NCBI RefSeq assembly: GCF_003386095.1
Contig: NZ_QREG01000022.1
Coordinates: 51,635-115,634 of the forward strand
Length of the DNA stretch: 64,000 nucleotides
Source: Marinoscillum furvescens DSM 4134
Lineage (GTDB): Bacteria; Bacteroidota; Bacteroidia; Cytophagales; Cyclobacteriaceae
Direction: 5' to 3'
The position numbers and the translations under genes were made by a program. Positions within the stretch are counted from its first letter, which is position 1. The number at the start of each line of letters is the position of its first letter. This document shows, in pieces, positions 1 through 8,700 of this stretch. The notes beneath the pieces are model-generated. The model saw nothing but the letters and a program-made list of their open reading frames with translations, was not told the origin of the DNA and ran no database searches.

Positions 1-584
1 TGAAACTCCAAAGAAGCAGCCAGCTGCAAGCGCACGGATTCCTGATGGATGTAGCGCTCCAGCGCTTGTGCTGCGGCATAGCGTACATTAGGACTATCGT
101 CTGTGTTCAGCGTACGGATCAGGGTGCTTATGAGCTTTTCACTGACAGTAGGCTCATTGGCTTGTATCTGATTGACTACCTGTATACGCTCACTGGCTGT
201 CTGCGGCTCCAGGGCATTGACCAGGGCCATTTCCTTAAGCAGACTCACCTGCGACTGCAGTGCAATCACCTCTTTGCGATGGGTGGGCGCCAGATAAGTA
301 CCTACCACGTATCCTGTGAGCAAAAGCAAAATAGCAGCTGCTATTTGCAAATAAGGCTTTTGGCGAGGTATCGATGCCCGCTCCTCTGCAATGGCCGCCT
401 CTACTTCCCAGCGTATGGATTGTGGTGGTTCCTCGTCCTTGCTTTCGGTGATCACCTGCAGCACGGCACAGTACTCTTCGTAGCGGTTTCGGCATGCCTC
501 ACACTGGGCAAGGTGAAGAGCCAGTTCATCGTCAGGGTGTGCCTCGGCTGCTTCGTATAGCTGTTCGTCGGTTGCGTGTATCAT
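1..584 (-). CDS. Anti-sigma factor with zinc-finger and HEAT-like region (partial)
   Basis: I read this frame from an ATG at 584; it stays open for 194 codons to the window edge, so the C-terminus is missing. Near the N-terminus it has His24-x3-Cys28-x2-Cys31, the zinc-binding anti-sigma pattern. One hydrophobic segment follows at about residues 79-97, and the part after it looks helical with a HEAT-like stretch (NVRYAAAQALERY). It starts 4 nt after the stop of the ECF sigma gene, so the two are an operon. By family knowledge it is an inner-membrane protein that sequesters the sigma factor with its cytoplasmic zinc domain; HEAT-like repeats would be the sensing or partner-binding part, which is inference. 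The plus-strand frame over the same bases is not coding. Confidence 0.8.
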   Translation of the reverse strand, partial: MIHATDEQLYEAAEAHPDDELALHLAQCEACRNRYEEYCAVLQVITESKDEEPPQSIRWEVEAAIAEERASIPRQKPYLQIAAAILLLLTGYVVGTYLAPTHRKEVIALQSQVSLLKEMALVNALEPQTASERIQVVNQIQANEPTVSEKLISTLIRTLNTDDSPNVRYAAAQALERYIHQESVRLQLAASLEF

Positions 585-588
585 CGTT

Positions 589-1131
589 TTAGTCTTCTTG
601 TTCGAAATAGTAAGCCCTAAGCTGCTGGATGGTCCTGTGCACCTGCACTTTGATGGCCGATACGGAGGCTGAGCGCAGGTTGGCTATGTCTTCGTATTTC
701 ATGTTTTGAAACTTGGCCAATACCAGCAACTCACGCTTGTCTGGCGGTAGCTGGTTCATGGCCAGCTGCAGGCGCCGTTCGCGTTCGCTCTGGAGTGCAT
801 ATTCATCAGACTCTTCCACATCGGGTATAGTCTGCAAGTCCGTGAACTGGTCCTTATAGACTTTCAGCTTTCGGAAGTGATCCTTTACCTGATTGCGAGC
901 AATCTGGAAGATCCAAAACTCAAAAGCACTGCCGCTGCGGTAAGACTTGCGGTACTTCAGCACACGGATAAATACCGCCTGCGTGAGGTCCGCACTCTCC
1001 TCTACATCTCCGGTGGACTTGAGGAAGTAGTTGTAGATACGCTTCTGATAGCGCTCAAATAGCACATTGAGCTGGTCCAGCTTATCCCGCTGCACGGCTT
1101 CCATCAGTTGCTCATCGGTTACCTTGTTCAA
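589..1131 (-). CDS. RNA polymerase sigma factor, ECF (sigma-70) family
   Basis: The product is 180 aa, the normal ECF length. Region 2 is visible at about residues 20-90 (DLTQAVFIRVLKYR, then FEFWIFQIARNQVKDHFR), and region 4 at about 120-175 with a helix-turn-helix (LPPDKRELLVLA, MKYEDIANLRSASVSAIKVQ). It directs RNA polymerase to a small regulon and should be held inactive by the membrane anti-sigma factor encoded 4 nt downstream. The upstream region, 1132 to about 1300, holds no obvious autoregulated promoter that I can prove. Family assignment is firm; the regulon and signal are unknown. Confidence 0.93.
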   Translation of the reverse strand: MNKVTDEQLMEAVQRDKLDQLNVLFERYQKRIYNYFLKSTGDVEESADLTQAVFIRVLKYRKSYRSGSAFEFWIFQIARNQVKDHFRKLKVYKDQFTDLQTIPDVEESDEYALQSERERRLQLAMNQLPPDKRELLVLAKFQNMKYEDIANLRSASVSAIKVQVHRTIQQLRAYYFEQED

Positions 1132-1310
1132 CAGTCGTTTAGGTTTGGTTTTGGGTCAATTCGGATAAGTTACCCCGAATGGCAGTGAAGGTTACAAGTG
1201 GTGAGGAGAATTTTTTTGAGAGACATTAGATCATAGACTTTAGACAATAGATGCGAGACTTTAGACGAAGGTTTCATCTTGCAGTGATTGGGGTCACCCT
1301 GAGTCTTGGG

Positions 1311-1459
1311 GGGCGCCTAGTCGCGGACGGCAAGTCGCGGACGGCAAGTCGCGGACGGCAAGTTTCGAAGCATAAAACAAAACCATACACCACCTACCAG
1401 CTGGATGGAACTATACTTTGAGAAAGAAACCTTGGAGGTTTGGGAAACCTCCAAGGTTT
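1311..1459. repeat. Composite repeat copy 1: 14-bp tandem plus nested palindrome
   Basis: Three tandem units of AGTCGCGGACGGCA begin at 1319. About 65 bp later comes a perfect inverted repeat with arms AAACCTTGGAGGTTT (1427-1441) and AAACCTCCAAGGTTT (1445-1459) around GGG. Each arm is itself flanked by AAACC and GGTTT, so the element can fold as a double hairpin. The sequence between tandem and palindrome is almost identical to that in copy 2. Confidence 0.85.
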
Positions 1460-1689
1460 TTAGGTAAAGTTGAAAGACATTAGTCGGGGAACAATAAGTA
1501 ATGGCAACAGGCAGCTTGCAGTAGGCAGGTTTCAATAGGCAGTTGGCAAAGACTGGAGACTTTAGACAATAGATGCGAGACGTTAGACTAAAAAAAAATG
1601 ATTCTGGACTAGTTGACAATATGACAAAGACTGTAAGGCAGGAGCTAGTCTGGGTTTTGTCATGCTGAGATTGGGGTTATGATGAGTTT

Positions 1690-1883
1690 GGGGGGCGCCT
1701 AGTCGCGGACGGCTAGTCGCGGACGGCTAGTCGCGGACGGCAAGTCGCGGACGGCAAGTCGCGGACGGCAAGTCGCGGACGGCAAGTCGCGAAGCATAAG
1801 ACAAAACCATACACCAGCTACCAGCTGGATGGAAGTATACTTCGAGAAAGAAACCCTGGAGGTTTGGGAAACCTCCAAGGTTT
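1690..1883. repeat. Composite repeat copy 2: six 14-bp units plus nested palindrome
   Basis: Six full 14-bp units (AGTCGCGGACGGCA or ending in T) run from 1701 to 1784, followed by a broken seventh. The spacer then matches copy 1 nearly base for base. The palindrome arms are AAACCCTGGAGGTTT (1851-1865) and AAACCTCCAAGGTTT (1869-1883). Copy-number difference (3 versus 6 units) suggests slippage in the tandem part. Confidence 0.85.
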
Positions 1884-2003
1884 TAAGTCTGACAATTGCT
1901 GAAACAATATTCATCGAATCCCGGATCTACTTCTCCAAGGTCCAAGCAACGCTCTTTAACCTGGGGCTAAAAGGGTGTAGTTTTGCAGCTGAGCATTGTA
2001 CCT

Positions 2004-2477
2004 ATGACCAACAACGACATTTTCAGACGCCTCCGATACATTTTTGATTTTAGCGATGATCAGGTAATCGAGCTATTTCGGCTCGGAGGCCAGGAGGTGA
2101 CACGCGCCGAGATCAGCAACTGGCTGAAAAATGATGAAGACGAAGCACAAACCACCCTCTACGACGAAGAGATGGCAGTGTTTCTTTCCGGGCTGATCGT
2201 AAAAAAACGAGGCGCCAGAGATGGTGAAACTCCCAAACCTGAGAAAAACCTGAACAACAACATCATCTTCAGGAAACTGAAAATAGCCCTCAATCTCAAA
2301 GACCGGGACATTCTGGACGTACTGGACCGGGCCAATCTCGAGGTAAGCAAACATGAACTAAGCGCAATCTTCCGAAAGCCAGGCCAAAAACAATACCGCA
2401 AATGCAAAGACCAGTTTCTGCGCAACTTCTTGCTAGGCCTCCAGTACCAGTACCGACCTGATTGCAATAAGCAATAG
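2004..2477 (+). CDS. DUF1456 family protein (YehS-like)
   Basis: About 157 aa from the ATG at 2004; an in-frame ATG at 1983 would add 7 unlikely residues. The protein is two copies of a roughly 70-residue domain: the first opens with NNDIFRRLRYIFDFSDDQVIELF and the second with NNIIFRKLKIALNLKDRDILDVL. That duplicated pattern is the DUF1456 family, for which no function is established to my knowledge. The last codons run into the caataggcag repeat phrase, so the exact C-terminus may have been changed by repeat sequence. It stands alone between repeat blocks. Confidence 0.8.
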   Translation: MTNNDIFRRLRYIFDFSDDQVIELFRLGGQEVTRAEISNWLKNDEDEAQTTLYDEEMAVFLSGLIVKKRGARDGETPKPEKNLNNNIIFRKLKIALNLKDRDILDVLDRANLEVSKHELSAIFRKPGQKQYRKCKDQFLRNFLLGLQYQYRPDCNKQ

Positions 2478-2674
2478 GCAGGGAACAATAGGCAATAGGC
2501 AGGTTTCAGTATGCAAAGACTTGAGACACGAGACTTAAGACGTAAGACGGCAGGTTTTGAATGCTGAGTCAGTAGGCAGGTAACAAAAGGTGGTAGGCAA
2601 GCCTTTAGACGATAGGCAGGTTTATCAGGCCGGGCATGCCTCTCCACCCAACCATTTTCAAGCGCTTAAGCTAA

Positions 2675-3044
2675 TTAAACAGTAAAAATATCGTAGGGAT
2701 ATTTTTTAATCCATTTGTCCCTGGTTAGCATTTTCAGTGATTGCCTGAGCAATCAACATCCGGTCAAAAGGGTCATTGTGTATTGTTGGGAGGTCGAGGA
2801 TTTTTTGGGTATGAAACCAGTTAATTTCAAGCATTTCAAAGCCATCTTCACGAAGTATTTCAACATATTCAGGAGCAATTTTAAGTTTTCCAATGGCCGT
2901 TTTAATATTGATTTCCCAAAGTGAAGCTGCACTTATAAGTATTCTATGTTGCCTGTTTTCTATGAGTTGCTTTTCACTTTCGCTTAGCTCCGGAGCAGCA
3001 GCCAACCACCACAAAATTATATGGGTATCGAGCAGAAAATTCAT
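2675..3044 (-). pseudogene. vapC: VapC-type PIN-domain toxin, C-terminus frameshifted
   Basis: The intact frame 3044-2706 gives 112 aa with the PIN-domain acidic residues Asp6 (FLLDTH), Glu44 (SLWEINIK) and Asp91/Asp94 (NDPFDRML). It ends in ENANQGQMD, which does not fit the family. Shifting frame at about 2722-2728 gives MLTRDKWIKKYPYDIFTV and a stop at 2675, which is the expected VapC tail with the last conserved Asp after a threonine. So a small indel (2 nt lost, or an equivalent change) has replaced the tail. The toxin would be an RNase that cleaves tRNA or rRNA; here it has probably lost activity. It overlaps the antitoxin gene by 4 nt. Confidence 0.75.
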
Positions 3045-3277
3045 GCTTTCAAGCCAAACATCTCTTGTAAGTCACTACCAAATTCATCAAAATCCGGAGC
3101 TATATGAACTTTACCTTTTAGCTGACCAACCTTCCGTTTTTGTAATGGCTCCTCATATTTTTTCAATATTGCCACAGGGGTGCTTCCTTTCGATATAATG
3201 ATTTCTTCCCCTTCCGCTACTTTTTCAAGTAATTGTGAAAAATGAGTTTTAGCAGTATGTACATTGTATTCTTCCAT
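3041..3277 (-). CDS. Phd/YefM-type antitoxin partner of the PIN toxin
   Basis: From the ATG at 3277 the product is 78 aa and begins MEEYNVHTAKTHFSQLLEKV, followed by EGEEIIISKGSTPVAIL, the typical Phd/YefM DNA-binding fold. The C-terminal part (HIAPDFDEFGSDLQEMF) is the usual toxin-neutralising tail. A start 13 codons further upstream is possible but adds residues outside the family. The 4-nt overlap with vapC marks a classical toxin-antitoxin operon. The antitoxin looks intact while the toxin is frameshifted, the direction of decay expected when toxicity is lost first. Confidence 0.85.
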   Translation of the reverse strand: MEEYNVHTAKTHFSQLLEKVAEGEEIIISKGSTPVAILKKYEEPLQKRKVGQLKGKVHIAPDFDEFGSDLQEMFGLKA

Positions 3278-3621
3278 AATGATATCAAACGTACGCCAGA
3301 TAGCTAAGTTAGTCAATTACAGCCTTATTCGAACGGGGGACAAGATGCAATAGGCGAAGACTGGAGACACGAGACTTAAGACGTAAGCCCTGAGGATTTG
3401 TCATGCTGGGGGGACGGATAGTCTCGAAGCGTAAGACAATTGCAGGAAAGTCATTACCCTATTCGAAAACCTTGGAGGTTTATGCGTTAAGGGATTCATC
3501 AAATTGCAGATAGTAGACTTCATAAAGAAGACACCAATGCCACTAGCCTTCACCACTTCTTAAAAGCCTCCATCACCCAACAAAAAACCCCAAAGTACAC
3601 CTTCAGGGTTTTAAATCACTT
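3278..3621. repeat. Repeat-rich gap with decayed composite repeat copy 3
   Basis: No gene is visible. The gap carries the gagacacgagacttaag phrase, then ctggggggacggatagtctcgaagcgtaagacaattgc-like sequence recalling the tandem unit with only a relic of it, and a single palindrome arm AAACCTTGGAGGTTT at 3467-3481. The second arm is missing, so this copy looks truncated. Confidence 0.65.
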
Positions 3622-4074
3622 TCAACTCCACTTGCCGGAGCGCTCTTCATCTTTTCGGCGTAGCTCGTCCAGGGAGAACTTGCCAGCACCCATTACGCTA
3701 AAGAGCAACAGCGCCAGCAGCGTAAGTACAGATACCCACAGCTCACTGTTGCCATGGGCCAGTAGGCCATTCGGCGCATTGACAAACACCACCGCACCAA
3801 TCAGCACGGGTAGCTGCATCAGACAGGCCGTACGCGTAAAATAGCCGAGCAGGATGAGGGGTCCGCCCAGAAGGTGGGCAAAGAGGACATAATGTGCAGC
3901 ACCTACCGAAAGGTAAGCCACCGATTGAGAAAGTGCCTGCAGCTGGTCCAGATTAATGGCAAAATACACGCCCTTGAAGACGATAAGTCCGCCCAGGGCT
4001 ACGCGGAGCACCACCAGCCAGCTGGCCCGGTGGGTGTCGCCCCAATGTTCGATTTGTGATAGCATGTTCATCAT
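3622..4074 (-). CDS. DoxX family membrane protein
   Basis: 150 aa with four hydrophobic segments (around LRVALGGLIVFKGVYFAIN, VLFAHLLGGPLILLGYF, LPVLIGAVVFVNA and VLTLLALLLFSVMGAG). The first helix with the GGLIVFKG turn and the HLLGGPLILLGYFTR loop fit the DoxX/DoxD-like family. These are small inner-membrane proteins linked to quinone or redox processes; the substrate here cannot be inferred. It is monocistronic, flanked on both sides by repeat blocks. Confidence 0.8.
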   Translation of the reverse strand: MMNMLSQIEHWGDTHRASWLVVLRVALGGLIVFKGVYFAINLDQLQALSQSVAYLSVGAAHYVLFAHLLGGPLILLGYFTRTACLMQLPVLIGAVVFVNAPNGLLAHGNSELWVSVLTLLALLLFSVMGAGKFSLDELRRKDEERSGKWS

Positions 4075-4189
4075 TCACTGGTTTTGGTCTTCCTATAAGT
4101 TACGAAAAATGGACGCCAAATGCCAGTAGGGGAGACATGAGACGTAAGACTCGAGATTCTAGACATTAGACTCGAGATGTAAGACTTGA

Positions 4190-4319
4190 GGTTTGACTGG
4201 CTGGGCGGCGGCCAGTTGCGGACGGCTAGTCGCGGACGGCCAGTCGCGAAGTGTAGGCAATTGCAGGAATGTCATTACCCTAATCGAAACCCTGTTGGTT
4301 TACCAAACCTCCAGGGTTT
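4190..4319. repeat. Composite repeat copy 4
   Basis: Two 14-bp units (AGTTGCGGACGGCT at 4214 and AGTCGCGGACGGCC at 4228) and a broken third are followed by a palindrome with arms AAACCCTGTTGGTTT (4287-4301) and AAACCTCCAGGGTTT (4305-4319). The arms are imperfect here, so this copy has drifted. The rest of the 4075-4412 gap holds only the short recurring phrases. Confidence 0.8.
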
Positions 4320-4412
4320 CTAGATAAAATCAGATGACTTTAGACAAGAATCATTAATCACGAGAAGCAACTTTTACAGCTTGATGATAAAAGACGGTGG
4401 TACTCTTGAAAT

Positions 4413-4460
4413 ATCCCCTATTTAGGGGATTGACACAGGCAACGTTAGGGACTAGTTTAG
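4413..4460 (+). promoter_or_regulatory. Operator palindrome plus Bacteroidota-type promoter for the 4491 gene
   Basis: ATCCCCTA and TAGGGGAT (4413-4420, 4423-4430) form a perfect 8-bp inverted repeat. It abuts TTG at 4430-4432, which is 20 bp upstream of TAGTTTAG at 4453-4460. That spacing and sequence match the Bacteroidota -33 TTG / -7 TAnnTTTG promoter. A palindrome touching the -33 element is the usual place for an activator. The start codon lies 31 nt after the -7 box. Confidence 0.6.
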
Positions 4461-4490
4461 TCGCTTATTTCTAACTAACCATTATTTACT

Positions 4491-5192
4491 ATGAGCAAAA
4501 CTCATTTTGAACAATTGCTACCACAGCTGGAAGCTATGGAAGCCGACCGTGTAAAACAACCTAACATGCCAGTGGACACCTTCTTGCAAGAGGCCGCAGA
4601 CCTGGAAGTATGGATGCAAGAAGACCTGCCAAAACTCACCGCCGTGGGACTACCACAGCGTACGATCGACGCACTACCTGTACGACTGGGGGCACTGCGC
4701 CATGCACAGAGCGAGTGGACCCGAAAGCGCAACACCAAAGAGGAAGCCGCCCGACAGTGGGAGGCCCAAAGCAGTGAAGCCATGGATCTCAAAAACGAGC
4801 TGGAGCATGCCTTCCGCTTTGCTTTTCGAAAGCATCCCGACCTACTCGGAAAGGTGCAGGAGGTAGAGGCAGGCTTAGGCCATGCAGACCTGGTGCAAGA
4901 CCTGAGTGACCTGTCCTTACTGGGCAAAGCCCATCAGGACCTACTGGCTTCCATCAATTTCCAGACAGAAAAGCTAGACGACTCAGCGGCCATCAGTGAA
5001 AACCTAAGTAAGGTGCTAGCTGCCATGAATGGGGAGCGACTGGAAAACGGTGAAGACAAAACCCTTCGCGACAAGGCTTTTACCCTGCTCAAAGAGACCG
5101 TAGACGAAATCCGCGATGCAGGCAAGTACGCCCTCTGGAAATCTCCCGAGCGCCTAAAGGGCTATAAAAGCGCCCACTGGGCAAAATTCTAA
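4491..5192 (+). CDS. Helical hypothetical protein
   Basis: 233 aa, rich in Glu, Lys, Leu and Ala, predicted largely alpha-helical and probably coiled-coil (for example KNELEHAFRFAFRKHPDLLGKV, ISENLSKVLAAMNGERLENG). No signal peptide and no hydrophobic segment, so cytoplasmic. I recognise no family or catalytic motif. It has its own promoter with an adjacent palindromic operator and no partner gene; the next plus-strand gene is cas9, but the minisatellite and the minus-strand tracrRNA lie between. A role in CRISPR is not supported by anything I can see; stress-induced expression is a guess from the operator. Confidence 0.7.
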   Translation: MSKTHFEQLLPQLEAMEADRVKQPNMPVDTFLQEAADLEVWMQEDLPKLTAVGLPQRTIDALPVRLGALRHAQSEWTRKRNTKEEAARQWEAQSSEAMDLKNELEHAFRFAFRKHPDLLGKVQEVEAGLGHADLVQDLSDLSLLGKAHQDLLASINFQTEKLDDSAAISENLSKVLAAMNGERLENGEDKTLRDKAFTLLKETVDEIRDAGKYALWKSPERLKGYKSAHWAKF

Positions 5193-5318
5193 GCTCCATG
5201 GCGACCTATGAGCCTCCATGGCCCACTATGGTGCCTCCATGGCGACCTTTTTGGCTCCATGGCTCATTATAGCATCGCCATGCCTGACTATACCCCCTCC
5301 ATGGCAGCCATGGAGGGG
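5193..5318. repeat. CCATGG minisatellite ending in a strong hairpin
   Basis: Directly after the stop codon, five imperfect units of roughly 20-22 bp each carry CTCCATGGC (around 5195, 5215, 5236, 5256, 5298), with a degenerate sixth. The last is a perfect 11-bp inverted repeat CCCCTCCATGG / CCATGGAGGGG (5294-5318) with a 3-nt loop. It may act as terminator-like structure for the upstream gene, but no T-tract follows. Beyond it, 5319-5415 repeats an aatatttggcatgg phrase twice, and 5416-5626 holds nothing I recognise apart from an inverted repeat TTACAC/GTGTAA near 5561-5578. Confidence 0.75.
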
Positions 5319-5626
5319 ATATAATGAACCAAGGCGGAATAATATTTGGCATGGAGGCAAAATAACAGCCATGACAGAATATTATTTGGCATGGCGCCTC
5401 ACCCCACAGCCATGAAAGGCTGACAGGTCGGTATGGCCGGCATTAGATTGCCTCCTTTATAGGTACTACCACCCATAGCGCACACCCGCTAGCATCTTAC
5501 GCCAATTAGAATAGCTTCAAATGAAGCGACTCCATCTCACAAAACCGGAAGAGTTGTTTATTACACGTCAATTGTGTAAACTAACAGGATAGAAATTTTT
5601 TAGGCTATTTTTTGAAAGTGAGGCAT

Positions 5627-5703
5627 AAAAAAAGGCGAGTTTCCCCACCTTGGATGTTTTCACAACGGAATAATCCTTATTGTGATTAGCTTTCAATGAT
5701 TTA
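5627..5703 (-). ncRNA. tracrRNA of the type II-C CRISPR system
   Basis: On the minus strand, bases 5701-5680 match the CRISPR repeat complement over 22 nt with one mismatch: the anti-repeat. It is followed by the conserved tracrRNA body of Bacteroidota II-C systems (AATAAGGATTATTCCGTTGT, then GAAAACATCCAAGG) and a terminator hairpin at 5649-5634 (GGTG...CGCC) with a run of seven T (5633-5627). The 5' end is uncertain; TATCTTTA at 5708-5701 might be a -7 element. The RNA pairs with crRNA repeats, recruits RNase III and Cas9. It lies just upstream of and divergent from cas9, so the cas9 promoter must overlap it. Confidence 0.9.
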
Positions 5704-5734
5704 AAGATACTGTTTAATTCCCAACACCATCATA

Positions 5735-8700
5735 ATGAAAACGAAAAAAATTCTCGGACTGGATATCGGTACCAACTCCATTGGCTGGGCACTGATCGAC
5801 CACAACTTTGACCAAAAAGAAGGTAAAATATTAGGGCTGGGCAGCCGGATCATTCCCATGACCAAAGAGCAAATGGGTGATTTTGATAGTGGAAATACCA
5901 TCTCGCAAACGGCTCAGCGTACCCAGTTTAGAAGCGTGCGACGGCTCAGAGAGCGCCACCTACTCAGACGGGAGCGGCTTCACCGTGTCCTGCACGTCCT
6001 TGACTGGCTTCCCCTGCACTATGCCAGACACATTGATTTTGATCAGCGGCCGGGCCAGTTTATTGCCCACGCAGAACCAAAGCTCCCCTACAATGCAGAT
6101 GGTCAATTCATCTTCAGCGACTCTTTTGATGAAATGCTTGAGGATTTCAAAAAACACCAACCTCAAATCTTAAATCGCAAAAACAGAAATGGCCAGCCAG
6201 CTAAAGTTCCTCAGGATTGGACGCTTTACTACCTCCGTAAAAAAGCCCTAAGGCAGGCCATCACCAAAGAAGAGCTAGCGTGGATCGTTTTAAACTTCAA
6301 TCAAAAACGCGGCTATTATCAGCTAAGGGGTGAAGAGGAAGAAGAAACTCCAAACAAAACCGTGGAATTTCACTCGTTGAGAATATCAGAAGTGCAAATG
6401 GATTCAGAACCAAATAGAAAAGGGGAGGTCTGGCATTCGATAATCTTGGAAAATGGTTGGGTATACAGGCGATCAAGCAAAACACCTCTAACCCAATGGG
6501 AGGGAACCACCAGAGACTTTATAGTCACAACTGACCTAAACCCCGATGGTACGGTAAAAACCGACAAAGAAGGGAATGAAAAAAGAAGCTTTAGATCTCC
6601 TCAAGAGGACGACTGGACGCTCATCAAGAAAAAAACTGAGCAGCACATTGGCCAATCAGGTAAAACAGTAGGTGAATACATCTATGATGCACTACTCCAG
6701 CAACCCAACCAAAAAATTAGGGGCAAACTGGTACGTACCATCGAACGAAAGTTTTACAAACAAGAGCTACAGCAAATTCTCAAAAAGCAAATGGAGGTGC
6801 AGCCTGAATTTTTTGCGCCGGAGAAGTATCAGGAGTGCCTTCTGGAGCTATACCCCTACAATGAAGCCCATCGGTCAGAACTTGCGAAAAAAGACCTGAA
6901 GCATCTCATCATACAAGATATTATCTTTTATCAACGTCCACTAAGGAGCCAAAAGTCCTCCATCAGCGACTGTAAACTGGAGTCTCGCCGATACCAGGTC
7001 AAAGATGAAAATGGCCAACTGGTTTGGAGAAGTAAACCCCTAAAAGCCATCCCAAAATCCCACCCCTTATATCAGGAGTTTAGAGTGTGGCAGTGGCTTC
7101 AAAATCTGAAAATATATACCAAGGAAGGTGATAAAGACATTACCCAAGAATTAATTCCATCTCAGGAAGACCGGGTGAAGCTCTTTGACCACTTGATGAC
7201 ACTAAGTGAAATCAACCATGTAAAGCTTTTTGAATACTTCTATGGCTCATCACGAGGAAAGGACTGCAAAGAAGCATTGGCGAAGTATCGCTGGAACTAC
7301 GTCTTTGATGACGCTCAGGCAAAGGAGGCTGACAAATCAAAATCATACCCACTCAACGAAACTCGATCTGCTATTGTCAAACGCCTGGAAGTAGTAGAAG
7401 GAATTCCCGAAAGGTTTTTGATAGCTGAAACGGAATACCAACTTTGGCACATCATCTATTCGGTAACTGACCGTATGGAGTATGCCAAGGCTCTGGAGTC
7501 CTTTGCTTCCAAATACAACGAAAAGCACGGTACTGATATTGATACAGCCTCATTTCGTGAAGCATTTATTAAGTTCCCTCCGTTCCCAAGCGATTATGGG
7601 ACATTCTCAGAAAAGGCTATAAAAAAACTGCTCCCCCTCATGCGAGCAGGTGCACATTGGAGTGCAGATGCCATGGATACCAAAACCAAACAGCGAATAG
7701 AGAATATAATCAATGGAGAAGCAGACGATACCATACGCACACTCATTCGGGAAAAGACTGAAGCCAACAGCCTAACCGAACTGGATCACTTCCAGGGACT
7801 CCCGCTTTGGCTCGCTCAGTATGTGGTGTACAATCGCCATGCTGAGTCTGCTTTGGTTACCCACTGGAAGTCCATAGACGATCTCGAATCTTATCTTAAA
7901 GAATTCAAACAGCACACTTTGCGTAACCCGATAGTAGAGCAGGTAATGACCGAAACGCTTCGTGTGGTACGAGATATTTGGATGCACTACGGAGCAGGGG
8001 CGGCTAACTATTTTGATGAAATACACGTGGAGCTCGGTCGCGAAATGAAAAATCCAGCACAGGAAAGACAGAGACTTACAAATACTGTAAAAGCTAATGA
8101 AGCAACCAACCAACGCATAAGGCTGCTGATAGCTGAGCTCAAAAACAATACAGACGGCAAACTCCCCGTGGAAAACGTACGCCCGCACTCTCCAAAACAA
8201 CAAGAAGCACTTAAAATCTATGAGGAAGGTGTATTGGCTTCTCAAAACGATATACCGGATGATATCGCCAAAATCAGTAAGACTGCACTACCCAAACTAT
8301 CTGAACTCCAGCGCTACAAGCTTTGGCTAGAGCAAAAATATCAGTCTCCGTATACCGGGCGGGTCATCCCGTTAAGTCTTCTCTTTACAGAAGCTTATGA
8401 AATAGAGCATATCATACCTCAAAGCCGGTATTTTGACGATAGTCTTGGCAATAAAGTCCTCTGTGAAGCAGAGGTGAATGCACTCAAGGACAATCAGCTA
8501 GGTAGGGAATTTATCAAAAACCATAGCGGTAGCAAGGTAGACAAAGAAATAACGGTATTTACAAATGACCAATATGTAGACTTTGTCAACAATCACTACA
8601 GCCAAAACAAAGGAAAGCTCAATAAGCTCTTGATGGAAGAGATTCCTGACAAGATGATAGAGCGCCAAATGAACGACACCCGTTACATCAGCAAGTTTGT

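Larger units (their letters stand above)
1132..2003. other. Gene-free stretch filled with interspersed repeats
   Basis: No credible gene is visible over 870 bp. The sequence is built from short recurring phrases (variants of agacattagac and gagactttagac, and caataggcag), two copies of a composite repeat with 14-bp tandem units, and nested palindromes. Minus-strand frames over the repeats translate the palindrome and tandem units (for example TLEVSQTSKVSFSKY twice) and are repeat artefacts. Confidence 0.7.

Noticed and set aside
45..560. 171-aa plus-strand frame at the left edge
   Set aside because: It lies opposite the anti-sigma gene, which has a zinc motif, a membrane helix and proper spacing to the sigma gene.
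1317..1914. Open frames of 100 and 71 aa on the minus strand
   Set aside because: They translate the tandem units and palindromes of the composite repeats and share the same repetitive peptide; no independent coding signal.
5680..5734. tracrRNA in plus orientation running into cas9
   Set aside because: The conserved tracrRNA body and T-tract terminator lie on the minus side of the anti-repeat; the plus side has no terminator.
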